This document shows positions 24,436 to 32,838 of a DNA stretch of 39,185 bases, piece by piece. The stretch's first letter is position 1, and each line of letters opens with the position of its first letter. The stretch lies in NCBI GenBank assembly GCA_031296165.1, contig JARLGF010000060.1:1-39185 (forward strand), given 5' to 3'. The notes below the pieces were generated by a model, which was not told where the DNA came from, did no database searches, and was given only the letters and a program-made list of their open reading frames with translations. The position numbers and the translations under genes are program-made. This DNA comes from Occallatibacter sp. GTDB lineage: Bacteria > Acidobacteriota > Terriglobia > Terriglobales > Acidobacteriaceae.

Positions 24436-27069
24436 ATGCATAAAAGTGTATTGTCGGCTTGTTTGATCCTGTTGGCGCTGACCGCCACAATGGCGGCTGA
24501 GACCCGTACGCCATTGCACGAGGGATGGCAACTGCAATCGGCCTGCAAGGTGCAGGCCGACGGAGGCATGATCGCTGCGGAGGGATTCGCGACGGATGGA
24601 TGGCTGAAGACTGCTGTGCCCAGCACGGTGCTGGCAGCGCAGGTGGCCACCGGCGCCGTTCCCGATCCTTACTTCGGCGTAAACATGCGGCAACTGCCAG
24701 GCATGAGCTATCCCATCGGGCACTTCTTCTCAAATGAGCCCATGGCCGAAAATAGCCCTTACCGCTGCGGCTGGTGGTACCGCAGGGAATTCGCGGCGCC
24801 CGCATTGAAGGCCGGCGAGCGCGCCTGGCTGCACTTTGGCGGCATTAACTATCGCGGTGACATCTGGCTGAACGGAAAAAAAGTTGCAGATTCGCAGGCC
24901 GTGGCCGGCGCGTACCGCACCTATGACTTTGACATCACCGACTTTGTGAAACCAGGCAATACCAATGTGCTGGCGGTGGAAACCTTCGCGCCCACTGAGA
25001 AGAATCTCGGCATCAACTGGGTAGATTGGAATCCATGCCCGCCGGACAAGGATATGGGCCTGTGGGGCGCGGTGGACCTGATAACCACGGGCGCGGTGAC
25101 GCTGCGCTCGCCAATGGCTGTTACGCATTTTGAGGACGAATCACTGGCCACGGCGCAGTTGACCGTGTATGCCGAGTTGCACAATGGCGGCAATCGCGCC
25201 GTGAAAGGCACGGTTACAGGCGAAGCCGCGGGCGTCAAGTTCGAGCAGCACGTGGAACTGGCGCCGCACGAAGACCGCACCGTAATTTTCACGCCGGACA
25301 AGTTCCCGCAGTTGCGAATTCGCAATCCCAAAATCTGGTGGCCCGCTCAGATGGGCAAGCCGAATCTGGAGCGGCTCACCCTTGGCTTCCATGCGCCTGG
25401 CGAAACCGCCGAGGAGCAGAGCGTCGAGTTCGGCATCCGCGAGATCACATCCGAACTGACCACCAATGGCAGCCGGCTCTTCCGCGTGAATGGCAAGCCG
25501 ATTCTGATTCGCGGTGCGGGCTGGTCGCCGGACATGCTGTTGCGCGCGGATGAGAAGAAACTGAGCGACCAGTTTCGGCTGGTGGAAGACATGGGCCTGA
25601 ACACCATCCGGCTGGAGGGCAAGCTGGAAAACGACAGCTTCTTCCAGCATGCGGACCGCGAAGGCATTCTGGTGCTGCTGGGCTGGTGCTGCTGCGACCA
25701 TTGGGAGCACTGGAAAGATTGGACCCCGGACGACCTGAAGGTGGCCACCGCTTCCCTGCGGGATCAGATGCTGCGGCTTCGCTATCACGCCAGCCTGCTG
25801 GTATGGCTGAACGGCAGCGATAACGCGCCAACGCCCGACGTCGAGCGCGCATACCTGGATGTGGAAGCAGCAACGCACTGGCCGAATCCCGTTCTCTCCG
25901 CCGCCTCATCGGCAACGACGCCCGGCGGCGGGCTGAACGGCGTTAAGATGACTGGGCCATACGACTACGTTGCGCCCAGCTATTGGCTGAACAAGCAGCA
26001 GGGTGGCGCGTTCGGCTTTAACACCGAGACAAGCCCGGGGCCTGCGATTCCCTCTCTGGCCAGCCGGCGTAAGTTCCTGCCGGATCCGGAAGCTTGGCCG
26101 CCTACGTCGAACTGGACTTACCACTACGGCGGCGCTGACTTTTCCAGTTTAAAGGTCATGGACGACGCGATGGAGGCGGTGTACGCAAAACCGCACTCGG
26201 CGGCCGAGTATGAGCGCATGGCGCAGACGATGGCCTACGACTCCGAACGTGCCATGTTCGAGGCCTACAGTCGTAACAAGTACTCCTCCACCGGCGTAAT
26301 CCAGTGGATGCTGAACAACGCATGGCCGTCCATGATCTGGCATCTTTACGACTACTACCTGGATGCCGATGCCGGCTACTTCGGCACCAAGAAGGCGTGC
26401 GAGCCGGTGCATATCCAGTACTCGTACGACGATCGTTCTATCGCAGTGGTAAACAGCACCTACAAGCGCGTGGAGGGACTGCGCGCCAGCGTGCACGTTC
26501 ATAATCTTGCGTGGAAGGAACTCTACTCTTCCGAAGCGCCGGTGAATGCGGCCGAGGATAGTGCGCAGGCTGTTTTCTACGTGCCGGAGAACCTTTATTC
26601 GGGCGCGGACCGCATCTTCTTCATCGACCTCATGCTGAAAGACGCCGCGGGCAAGATCGTGAGCCGCAACTTCTACTGGGTTCCAGGAACACTGACCACG
26701 TTTGACTGGCTGAAGACCGACTATACGCACACTCCCGCCGCGCGGCATGAAGATATGTCCGGGCTGGCGAGCCTGCCCGTGGCGACTGTAACGGCGCAGG
26801 CTACGCAGGTGAAAACAGCCAACGGACGCGAGCTGCGCGTCGAGCTGAAGAACACATCGCCTACGCTGGCATTCCAGGTGAGCGCCGCCGTGCGCACTCC
26901 TGGCGGCGAACTGATTGCTCCGGTGTTTTGGTCGGACAACTGGATCGAGCTGGTGCCCGGCGAAACGCGCGTATTGACGGCGCTTTTGCCGGAAAGCGGG
27001 GCTGATGCTCCCACGGTGCGCATCGAGGGCTGGAACGTCGCCGCACAGACCCTGACGCCGGCTCCTTGA
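24436..27069 (+). CDS. GH2 glycoside hydrolase, exo-beta-D-glucosaminidase-like (CsxA type)
   Basis: An 877-residue secreted GH2 enzyme. Signal peptide 1-22 (SACLILLALTATMAA). Sugar-binding jelly-roll about 30-205 (YRCGWWYRREF, GINYRGDIWLNGKKV), Ig-like domains to about 340, TIM barrel about 340-640, then C-terminal Ig-like domains. The barrel carries LVWLNGSDNAP near 457 and GVKMTGPYDYVAPSYWLNKQQGGAFGFNTETSPG near 500-535. These match CsxA exo-beta-D-glucosaminidase, where an Asp in the GSD motif is the acid and the Glu in NTET is the nucleophile, instead of the NE motif of beta-galactosidases and mannosidases. It should remove GlcN from the non-reducing end of chitosan oligomers. ATG 24436 is used; GTG 24430, six bases after AAGGAAG, is an alternative. 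A beta-mannosidase-like role is the main alternative. Confidence 0.85.
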   Translation: MHKSVLSACLILLALTATMAAETRTPLHEGWQLQSACKVQADGGMIAAEGFATDGWLKTAVPSTVLAAQVATGAVPDPYFGVNMRQLPGMSYPIGHFFSNEPMAENSPYRCGWWYRREFAAPALKAGERAWLHFGGINYRGDIWLNGKKVADSQAVAGAYRTYDFDITDFVKPGNTNVLAVETFAPTEKNLGINWVDWNPCPPDKDMGLWGAVDLITTGAVTLRSPMAVTHFEDESLATAQLTVYAELHNGGNRAVKGTVTGEAAGVKFEQHVELAPHEDRTVIFTPDKFPQLRIRNPKIWWPAQMGKPNLERLTLGFHAPGETAEEQSVEFGIREITSELTTNGSRLFRVNGKPILIRGAGWSPDMLLRADEKKLSDQFRLVEDMGLNTIRLEGKLENDSFFQHADREGILVLLGWCCCDHWEHWKDWTPDDLKVATASLRDQMLRLRYHASLLVWLNGSDNAPTPDVERAYLDVEAATHWPNPVLSAASSATTPGGGLNGVKMTGPYDYVAPSYWLNKQQGGAFGFNTETSPGPAIPSLASRRKFLPDPEAWPPTSNWTYHYGGADFSSLKVMDDAMEAVYAKPHSAAEYERMAQTMAYDSERAMFEAYSRNKYSSTGVIQWMLNNAWPSMIWHLYDYYLDADAGYFGTKKACEPVHIQYSYDDRSIAVVNSTYKRVEGLRASVHVHNLAWKELYSSEAPVNAAEDSAQAVFYVPENLYSGADRIFFIDLMLKDAAGKIVSRNFYWVPGTLTTFDWLKTDYTHTPAARHEDMSGLASLPVATVTAQATQVKTANGRELRVELKNTSPTLAFQVSAAVRTPGGELIAPVFWSDNWIELVPGETRVLTALLPESGADAPTVRIEGWNVAAQTLTPAP

Positions 27070-27091
27070 TGCTCAATTGCTTGGCTGCTTC

Positions 27092-27123
27092 GCCTTGTCC
27101 ACTGCATCGACGTGGACAAAGGC
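27092..27123 (+). other. Inverted repeat after the GH2 gene
   Basis: GCCTTGTCCAC (27092-27102) pairs with GTGGACAAAGGC (27112-27123) with a single bulge and a 9-base loop. There is no T-run, so it may be a weak terminator or an mRNA-stabilising hairpin. Confidence 0.4.
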
Positions 27124-27148
27124 GGGTGTAGCCTGGGAAAAGAATTTT

Positions 27149-27216
27149 GAACAGCTCTCCAATTTATGTACTTTACGAACAATATGCAAGGTGGCTTTTC
27201 CTTGAGGAAAAAGTCG
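27149..27216 (+). promoter_or_regulatory. Two-block conserved upstream element, copy 2 (before the APC permease)
   Basis: Block one is GAACAGCTCTCCAATTTATG. Block two is AAGGTGGCTTTTCCTTGAGG followed by AAAAAG, after a 17-base spacer. Same order and orientation relative to the downstream gene as at 1943-1876 before GH92. It ends 30 bases before the permease ATG. Confidence 0.5.
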
Positions 27217-27246
27217 CTCAACCGCAGTGACCTGGGTCGGTGATAA

Positions 27247-28581
27247 ATGGCAGCCAGTGAAACCACCACGCGCAGTGTCGGACTGAAACGAAGCCTTCGT
27301 TTCAGAGACCTGCTGCTCTACGGCATCATTCTTATTCAACCCACGGCGCCCATGCCGGTCTTCGGCGTGCTTTACCAGGTGTCGCACGGCCATGTGGTTA
27401 TCACCATCCTGCTGGCCATGGTGGCCATGCTGCTGACCTCCATCAGCTATGGCCGGATGGCGCGCGCGTATCCTCATGGCGGCTCTGCTTTTCTCTACGT
27501 GGGTAACGAAATCCATCCCAGCGCCGGTTACATCACTGGCTGGTGCCTGGTGATGGATTACGTGGTGAACCCGCTGATCTGTGTCATCTGGTGCGCACAC
27601 GCGGCCATGAACTTCATCCCTGGCCTGCCCTATTTTGTCTGGGCCATCTTCTTTGCCCTGTTATTTACCGTGCTGAACCTGAATGGCGTCGAGACTTCTG
27701 CGCGCATCAACACGGGCATGGCTGCCGCGCTGGGCGTAGTGATTGTGCTGGTGCTTGCAACGGTGGCCAGGTGGCTCCTGTTTCTCAAGCATCCGGGCGC
27801 GGGGTTCTTCCTCGACCCGCTGTACAACCGCGCCAGCTTTTCCTCCAGCGCGGTGCTGCACGGCACCTCGATTGCCGTGCTGACCTACATCGGTTTTGAC
27901 GGTATCTCGACGCTGACCGACGAGGCCAAAGACCCGGCGCGCAGCGTACCGCGCGCTATCGTGCTGACCTGCCTGATAACCGGCATCCTGGCCAGCATTG
28001 AAGTCTACGCGGCGCAACTAGTCTGGCCGCGCGGAGCCGCATTCCCGGACCTCACCACGGCTTATGTTTTTGTCTCCGGGCGCGTGGGCGGCATCTTCCT
28101 GTTTACCGTGGTCAACGGCGCACTGCTGCTGGCCAACATGGGCTCCGGCATGGCCTCGCAACTCGGCGCTTCACGGCTGCTCTACGCCATGGGCCAGGAC
28201 GGCGCGTTGCCAAAGCGTTTCTTTGGCGTCGTGGATGCGAAGAATCGCATCCCGCGCAACAATGTTCTGCTCGTTGGCGCCATCTGCCTGGTCGGCGCAC
28301 TGTTCTTCAGTTACGACCTGGGTGCGGAGCTGCTCAACTACGGCGCCCTGCTGGCCTTTACGGGAGTAAACCTTTCGTCGATCTTGCTGGGCTGGCGGCA
28401 CGGCCGTATGCGTCAGTGGCTGCCGATGCTGCTTTCCCTGGGCGGCATGACCACCTGTGTTGTGTTGTGGTGGAACCTGGGCCTGCTGGCCAAGACTGCC
28501 GGTACCGTCTGGGCAATAATGGGCATCGCGCTTTGGTTGCTGCGGCGGAAGTTTGCCGTGCTGCCCGCAGCCGAGGTCTAA
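27247..28581 (+). CDS. APC superfamily permease
   Basis: A 444-residue inner-membrane transporter of the amino acid-polyamine-organocation superfamily with about 12 hydrophobic helices. The N-terminal helix-1 region is YGIILIQPTAPMPVFGVL, and GGSAFLYVGNEIHPSAGYITGW is the typical helix 2-3 motif. FDGISTLTDEAKDPARSVPRAI is the conserved loop after helix 6. GASRLLYAMGQDGALP and RIPRNN follow. The only start nearby with a fitting N-terminus is ATG 27247, with a weak ribosome site. It lies 177 bases after GH2 on the same strand. An amino acid permease in a glycan locus is unusual; it might carry glucosamine or another amine, but that is inference. Cargo cannot be read from sequence. Confidence 0.9.
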   Translation: MAASETTTRSVGLKRSLRFRDLLLYGIILIQPTAPMPVFGVLYQVSHGHVVITILLAMVAMLLTSISYGRMARAYPHGGSAFLYVGNEIHPSAGYITGWCLVMDYVVNPLICVIWCAHAAMNFIPGLPYFVWAIFFALLFTVLNLNGVETSARINTGMAAALGVVIVLVLATVARWLLFLKHPGAGFFLDPLYNRASFSSSAVLHGTSIAVLTYIGFDGISTLTDEAKDPARSVPRAIVLTCLITGILASIEVYAAQLVWPRGAAFPDLTTAYVFVSGRVGGIFLFTVVNGALLLANMGSGMASQLGASRLLYAMGQDGALPKRFFGVVDAKNRIPRNNVLLVGAICLVGALFFSYDLGAELLNYGALLAFTGVNLSSILLGWRHGRMRQWLPMLLSLGGMTTCVVLWWNLGLLAKTAGTVWAIMGIALWLLRRKFAVLPAAEV

Positions 28582-28961
28582 TCCTTGGCTGTGCGCCAAC
28601 CATCAAGGGCTCGCTGTCCGTAACCGGCACAAGCGGCACTCTCACCCTGAAGTAAAGAGAATTCCAATGACCACACCAATATCCTGCCCGTCTGCAATTG
28701 CTTCTCTTTGAACGGCGGCGATTCCCTTTCCCGGAGGGAACAGGCAATAATCCAGCCTGTTTTTGCGGGCAAAATGCGCCAAAAACAGCCAATCCATCCG
28801 AAATGACGCGCTGGCGAGCAGGTTTCACTGCCTCTGCAGCGCCGATTTTCACGGGTGGCCCAGCCCTGACCGTCCAAAATGATCGGGTGCCCCAGTGCCT
28901 CGCTGTTGGGCGCCGGGGAGACCACGAACCAAAAACGCGCCGCGTGTCTTCCCCACCGCAG

Positions 28962-28996
28962 ATTTGCAGATAATTACCCTCTCCAGGCGCACAATC
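28962..28996 (+). repeat. 35-bp dispersed repeat, family C, copy 2
   Basis: Matches 17578-17612 at 32 of 35 bases (ATTTGCAGATAATTAC ... CAGGCGCACAATC), same orientation. Both copies lie in long gene-poor stretches. Confidence 0.65.
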
Positions 28997-29160
28997 AATC
29001 CATGGTGTCTTTTTTGAGCCAGGCAGTTGTCCCACTCACCTGTCCATCCCAAAAAGCCGGACCAGGACAGCACGCACTGAAAGGAGTTTTCAACCCGATG
29101 CAAAAACGATCACATCTCAAAATGCAGTACGAAAACCTCCAAAACCGCCCCAAAAACGCC

Positions 29161-29230
29161 CATAACTCCTTTATTATCTAATTTTTGACCTATAACCCCT
29201 TTAAAATCTAATTTTTACGGCGATACCCCT
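29161..29230. repeat. 30-bp tandem repeat, two copies and a partial third
   Basis: 29161-29190 and 29191-29220 align without gaps around ATAACYCCTTTAWWATCTAA and TTTTT. CGATACCCCT at 29221 begins a third, truncated copy. A 27-codon frame (ATG 29098 to TAA) ends inside the first copy, but its ribosome site is badly spaced and I do not call it a gene. Confidence 0.6.
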
Positions 29231-29271
29231 ACCGTAACTCGTTGAAACTGGAGAACTTGACTAAATACATA

Positions 29272-29290
29272 GGGGGGGGAGGGGGTGGGG
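29272..29290 (+). other. G-run, potential G-quadruplex
   Basis: Eight G, one A, five G, one T and four G in a row. Four or more runs of at least three G with one-base loops can be drawn, so an intramolecular quadruplex is possible on the plus strand. Such a homopolymer is also prone to slippage and sequencing error. Confidence 0.5.
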
Positions 29291-29341
29291 TAATCAAAGA
29301 ATCAACAGATCGCTTTCCGGACAGCCCCAATCACCCCTTAT

Positions 29342-29418
29342 GGCCGTTTCGGAAATGGTAGAGAGCCGAGCCAGGAAGCTCAGTCGGCGCGGCCATCGGG
29401 GAGCAGCTGCCCTGCAAC
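29342..29418. repeat. 77-bp dispersed repeat, family B, copy 2
   Basis: Aligns to 14044-14120 without gaps. It spans the stop codon of the HAD phosphatase gene (29380-29382) and its last dozen codons (QLLPDGRAD). Confidence 0.6.
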
Positions 29419-30147
29419 ACCGGCCTCCAGCGGCGTCAGTTCCAGAACCAGCCCTTCCTCGCCGGGAAGGATCGTCGCCCCCACTCCGGTCACATCCGTA
29501 ATCAGATAGTGCGCCGCGCTCAGCGTGTCGATGGGATGGGAAAACGTCGTGGCCACCACCGTGCAGCCTGCTGCCCGGCCGGCCTGTGCGCCTGAGGACG
29601 AGTCCTCAAACACCACGCACTCCTCCGGCGCAAATCCCAGCAGCCTGGCGCCGGCCAGAAACGGAGCCGGATGCGGCTTGCCCCGCGTCACCTGCTCCGC
29701 CGTCACAATGCGCTCCGGCACGGGGATGCCCCCCACCGCCATGCGCACCCGCGCCAGACGCTCCGTGGCGCTGGTCACCACCGTCCAGCGTTGTCTTGCC
29801 CCAGCAGCCTCGGTCAGTGCCGCCAGCAGCTTCAGCACGCCGGGCAGCACGGTCAGGCCCCCGTTGTCCTCAACCTCAAGATCTTCAATAATCTTCAGCT
29901 CCGCCTCGCTGTCCAGGTCGGGCCGCAGCTTGGCCACTGTCTCAATCGCCCGGCAGCCATGGGCAATCTTGCAGGCGTGCACCGGGTCAATGCCGCGCAG
30001 GTTCGCCCACTTCGTCCAACTGCGCTCCACCGAGCCCAGCGACGAGATCAGAATCCCGTCCATGTCGAACAGAACGCCCTTGCAGCGGATTTGAACAGGG
30101 GAAGCAGAAACCAATGAAGCCATAGCTCCATTGTAACGGCTGGACAT
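29380..30147 (-). CDS. HAD superfamily sugar-phosphatase-like hydrolase
   Basis: A 255-residue HAD hydrolase of the beta-phosphoglucomutase/sugar-phosphatase type; cytoplasmic. Motif I is FDMDGILISS, with the nucleophile Asp28 and acid Asp30; the usual Thr after DG is Ile. Motif II Ser/Thr lies in TVVTSATERL near 120. Motif III Lys lies in RGKPHPAPFL near 150. Motif IV is VVFEDSSSGAQAG near 175. The alpha-helical cap lies between motifs I and II. ATG 30147 directly follows the AsmA-like gene stop codon; a second ATG at 30123 is possible. The last codons and stop fall inside a family B repeat, so the C-terminus may have been replaced. The substrate is unknown. Confidence 0.88.
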   Translation of the reverse strand: MSSRYNGAMASLVSASPVQIRCKGVLFDMDGILISSLGSVERSWTKWANLRGIDPVHACKIAHGCRAIETVAKLRPDLDSEAELKIIEDLEVEDNGGLTVLPGVLKLLAALTEAAGARQRWTVVTSATERLARVRMAVGGIPVPERIVTAEQVTRGKPHPAPFLAGARLLGFAPEECVVFEDSSSGAQAGRAAGCTVVATTFSHPIDTLSAAHYLITDVTGVGATILPGEEGLVLELTPLEAGVAGQLLPDGRAD

Positions 30148-32802
30148 TTAGCGCTTCTTTGCCTGCGTCTCCTGGGAAGCGGTAAACGCGGCCTTCGCTG
30201 GTTTGCCCAGTGTCACGGTGCCTTCCACCACCCGTTTGCGCGCGCCTTGCTGCACCTCGCTCTGCCCCAGCGTAACCGCGCCGTTGGCGATTCCGGCGTC
30301 CGCGGTCCAGCGGTCGAAACGCGCCAGCGCCAGTGGAACCTGTGCCGCCGGACCGGCCACAACCCCATGCCGCCACTCAAAGTGCAATCTGCCCTTGACC
30401 GAACCCGCAAGATCCTTGCCGGTGTAGCCGGCGAGCTCGATCTTGCTGTCGGCGGCAAAGGTTCCGCCCGTCCAGCGCATCCCCAGCAACTGCCCCACCG
30501 CCGCGGGGCTCAGCTTCTCGAACTGCCCCTCCAGCGCGTAAGTCGGCTTTTCCTGGTCGCTCTGCGGCGTGTGCAGTGTGCCGCCTCCATGCACCCGTCC
30601 ACCCAGAAAACCGGCATCGAGCCCGGTAATCTCTGCCCCTGTGGGGAGGATGCGCAGCGTGGCCGTTGCCTCGCGCAGCGTGACCGGCCCCAAAATCACG
30701 GAATCGGCTTTCACTGTGCCTTCTAGCTGCGGCCAGACCGGCGCGGACGAAGGCCGCAGGCGGGCGAGCAGCGTTGAGAGCAGCGTGCTGCGCTCGTGCG
30801 CTCCCAGAAATGCTGCCTGCAGAGTGCCGGCGTCCAGATCGCCGAATTGAATCTGAAAACTGGGCAGGCACGTCTCTGGCGCGTCGCATGGTTCGGGAAG
30901 CGTCAGGCTCGCTGTGCCCTTCACCGGGCCATAAGAGAAAATCACCGGGTCCCAGCGGGTTTCGCCGTTGCCCAGGTGCAAGGTAGCCTGCGCAATCTCC
31001 ACGTGGTTGGTCAGATAATCGGCCTTCCAGTTCGCATTCCGCACGGTCACGATTCCGTTCAGGCTGTCCGCCGCAGGTCTTGCGGTTTGCTCCGCTGCGG
31101 GCTGCGGCCCCGGCTTCGCTTGCAGGGAACCGGCACTGGATAGATCGCTGAAAGGTATCCTCTCGGCCGGCATCCACGGGCCCTCGGCGCTCAGGTCCAC
31201 GGCCACCGGGTCTCCAGCCAGCGCGTCCAGCGCCTTGGCATTCAACATGCCGGCCACGTGTGCCAGTTCCCTGGCCCGCGTAATGCTGGCCTGGCCATGG
31301 ACTGTCACGCTGTAGCCGTAGAGTGTCAGCCGGGAACTGACCGTGAGCGGACCGGAACCGCCTGCGGGGATGGCCATGGTTGCCGCCAGCGCCGCGGGCT
31401 GAGACTCGCCGGGCTGCTTGCCGTGCGTAGGCGAAACCGGCTCCAGCACCAGCTTGGGAATCTGCAGGGGCTGGCTGAGCCCGTCCCCGCTCAACTGAAA
31501 GCCTTCCACCGTCAAGCTGCCTGTGATGGGTCCCTGAGCCGCCGCAGGCAGCCTGCCTGCAACTGCCCTTCCGCTCGGTTCCTTGCCTGTTTTCGTCTCT
31601 CCGGGCGCCTTCTTTTCCACGCTGCTTTCCGCGGCGTTCTCTGCGTACGCTATCTTGCCGCTGACCGTCCCCTTTGCCTCCAGACCCGGGCCAAGACCGC
31701 TGCGCACGGTGCGCAACGCATCCAGGCCGGCCTGCACGGGAATCCTGTTCAATTCGACGGACAAATGCGGCGCTTCACCGTTTCCCGGCATATCTCCGGC
31801 AATATGCACGCTGCCATCGCCCAGCGGCGAGTCGCACGCCAGATCCTCCAGGGCGCGCGCGGAGTAGTGGTACACAAAGCCGCAGCGGGCGTCGAAGTCC
31901 ATCGGCGCTGCCGGGGCAAACTCGGCGCGGTGAACGCCCGTCGCGCGTAGCCGCGTCTTGATCTGGGCCGCATCGGCGGTTCCGTCCAAATGCAGTTCGC
32001 CGGTCAGATCGCCGCGCCAGCCCGGGTCTCGGCCGATCACCAGCCGTGTGAGCTGGCCCACCTGCGCATCCCGCCATTCCAGGTCGACATGCAGAGGCAT
32101 GAGCCGCAACTCGGTAGCCCGGCGCAAGCTGGCCTGCAACCGCACCGTACCTGTGTCGGTTCCCTCCTGGCTCAGGTCGGTGCGAACGGGCTGGCCCTGC
32201 AGGCGGACTCGCCAGTCTCCAGGCTCCTCCTGCCAGAACGAAAGATCGGTGTTCAGCAGTGAAAACGGCAGTTTCTCCGCGCCGTTCTTGATGTTGATGC
32301 GGGAGTTGGTGGCCACCAGAAAAGGCAGCGATACGGCGCGGTTCAACCCCTTGCCGTCCGCACCCGGCTGGGCCGTGGCGGCCGCCGTGCGGAAAAGCGA
32401 ATCCAGATTCCAGCGGCCCGCCCCGGAGCGCACCAGGTTCAGGCTGGCTTCGTCCACACTGATCTTGCTTATCTCCAGCCGCCCCCGCCACAGGGACAGC
32501 AGCCGGAAAGATGCCGTCACCGAGTTGGCATGAAGCACAGGTTCGGCGCCGTATGCCGGGTCCTCGTCAACAATCAGATCCGTGAACAAAAAGCCCGGAC
32601 GCGGCAACAGACGAAGGCTCACCGAGGAAAGGTGCACAGGCCTGCCCAGAGACGCCGCCATCAAATGTGTAATCTGGCTCTTGTAACGGCTTATGCTCAC
32701 CAGCGGGGGTACCAGAAGTACCGCCAGAATCACCCCAACCGCTATCAAGGCCTGCCATAGCCTCTTGCGCATACGTTGCCGGCCTTGCATGTCGTCGCTC
32801 AT
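30148..32802 (-). CDS. AsmA family protein (large periplasmic, inner-membrane anchored)
   Basis: An 884-residue protein of the AsmA-like family, whose members are thought to bridge the periplasm and help move phospholipids to the outer membrane. An N-terminal anchor lies at about residues 14-36 (LWQALIAVGVILAVLLVPPLV). The AsmA N-domain follows: ISRYKSQITHLMAASLGRPVHLSSVSLRLLPRPGFLFTDLIV. A very long region of short beta-strand repeats (VHIAGDMP, LTVEGFQL, GTVTLGKP) extends to the C-terminus. Residues about 395-420 are a charged Lys/Glu/Ala linker. ATG 32802 lies 36 bases after the first signal peptidase. The HAD gene starts at the base after its stop codon, so both probably belong to the signal peptidase transcript. 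Confidence 0.85.
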   Translation of the reverse strand: MSDDMQGRQRMRKRLWQALIAVGVILAVLLVPPLVSISRYKSQITHLMAASLGRPVHLSSVSLRLLPRPGFLFTDLIVDEDPAYGAEPVLHANSVTASFRLLSLWRGRLEISKISVDEASLNLVRSGAGRWNLDSLFRTAAATAQPGADGKGLNRAVSLPFLVATNSRINIKNGAEKLPFSLLNTDLSFWQEEPGDWRVRLQGQPVRTDLSQEGTDTGTVRLQASLRRATELRLMPLHVDLEWRDAQVGQLTRLVIGRDPGWRGDLTGELHLDGTADAAQIKTRLRATGVHRAEFAPAAPMDFDARCGFVYHYSARALEDLACDSPLGDGSVHIAGDMPGNGEAPHLSVELNRIPVQAGLDALRTVRSGLGPGLEAKGTVSGKIAYAENAAESSVEKKAPGETKTGKEPSGRAVAGRLPAAAQGPITGSLTVEGFQLSGDGLSQPLQIPKLVLEPVSPTHGKQPGESQPAALAATMAIPAGGSGPLTVSSRLTLYGYSVTVHGQASITRARELAHVAGMLNAKALDALAGDPVAVDLSAEGPWMPAERIPFSDLSSAGSLQAKPGPQPAAEQTARPAADSLNGIVTVRNANWKADYLTNHVEIAQATLHLGNGETRWDPVIFSYGPVKGTASLTLPEPCDAPETCLPSFQIQFGDLDAGTLQAAFLGAHERSTLLSTLLARLRPSSAPVWPQLEGTVKADSVILGPVTLREATATLRILPTGAEITGLDAGFLGGRVHGGGTLHTPQSDQEKPTYALEGQFEKLSPAAVGQLLGMRWTGGTFAADSKIELAGYTGKDLAGSVKGRLHFEWRHGVVAGPAAQVPLALARFDRWTADAGIANGAVTLGQSEVQQGARKRVVEGTVTLGKPAKAAFTASQETQAKKR

Positions 32803-32838
32803 GGTCTTATCTATAGTATCCGCTTCAGCGCACGCGGC

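Larger units (their letters stand above)
28582..29379. other. Gene-free, repeat-rich region of about 800 bp
   Basis: No coding gene is supported. The first 70 bases could encode GSLSVTGTSGTLTLK before a stop, which looks like the end of an Ig-like surface protein and may be a fossil. Then come a GGGTGGCCCA...GGGTGCCCCA pair near 28853-28896, a family C repeat (28962-28996), two 30-bp tandem repeats (29161-29220), a long G-run (29272-29290) and the start of a family B repeat (29342). Confidence 0.6.

Noticed and set aside
24436..27069. Beta-galactosidase or plain beta-mannosidase assignment
   Set aside because: The NE acid/base motif expected of those enzymes is replaced by GSDNAP and the nucleophile region matches the exo-glucosaminidase pattern; mannosidase remains only a fallback.
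28358..29035. 225-codon minus-strand frame across the end of the permease and the following gap
   Set aside because: It overlaps the permease, contains the translated family C repeat and has no protein-like domain; an earlier frame at 17241-17675 shares only that repeat.
29098..29181. Possible 27-codon gene (MQKRSHLKM...)
   Set aside because: AGGAG lies too far upstream (about 12 bases), and the end falls inside a tandem repeat; probably part of the repeat region.
31258..31950. 230-codon plus-strand frame opposite the AsmA-like gene
   Set aside because: Arg/Ala-rich, no domain, wholly inside a convincing minus-strand gene.
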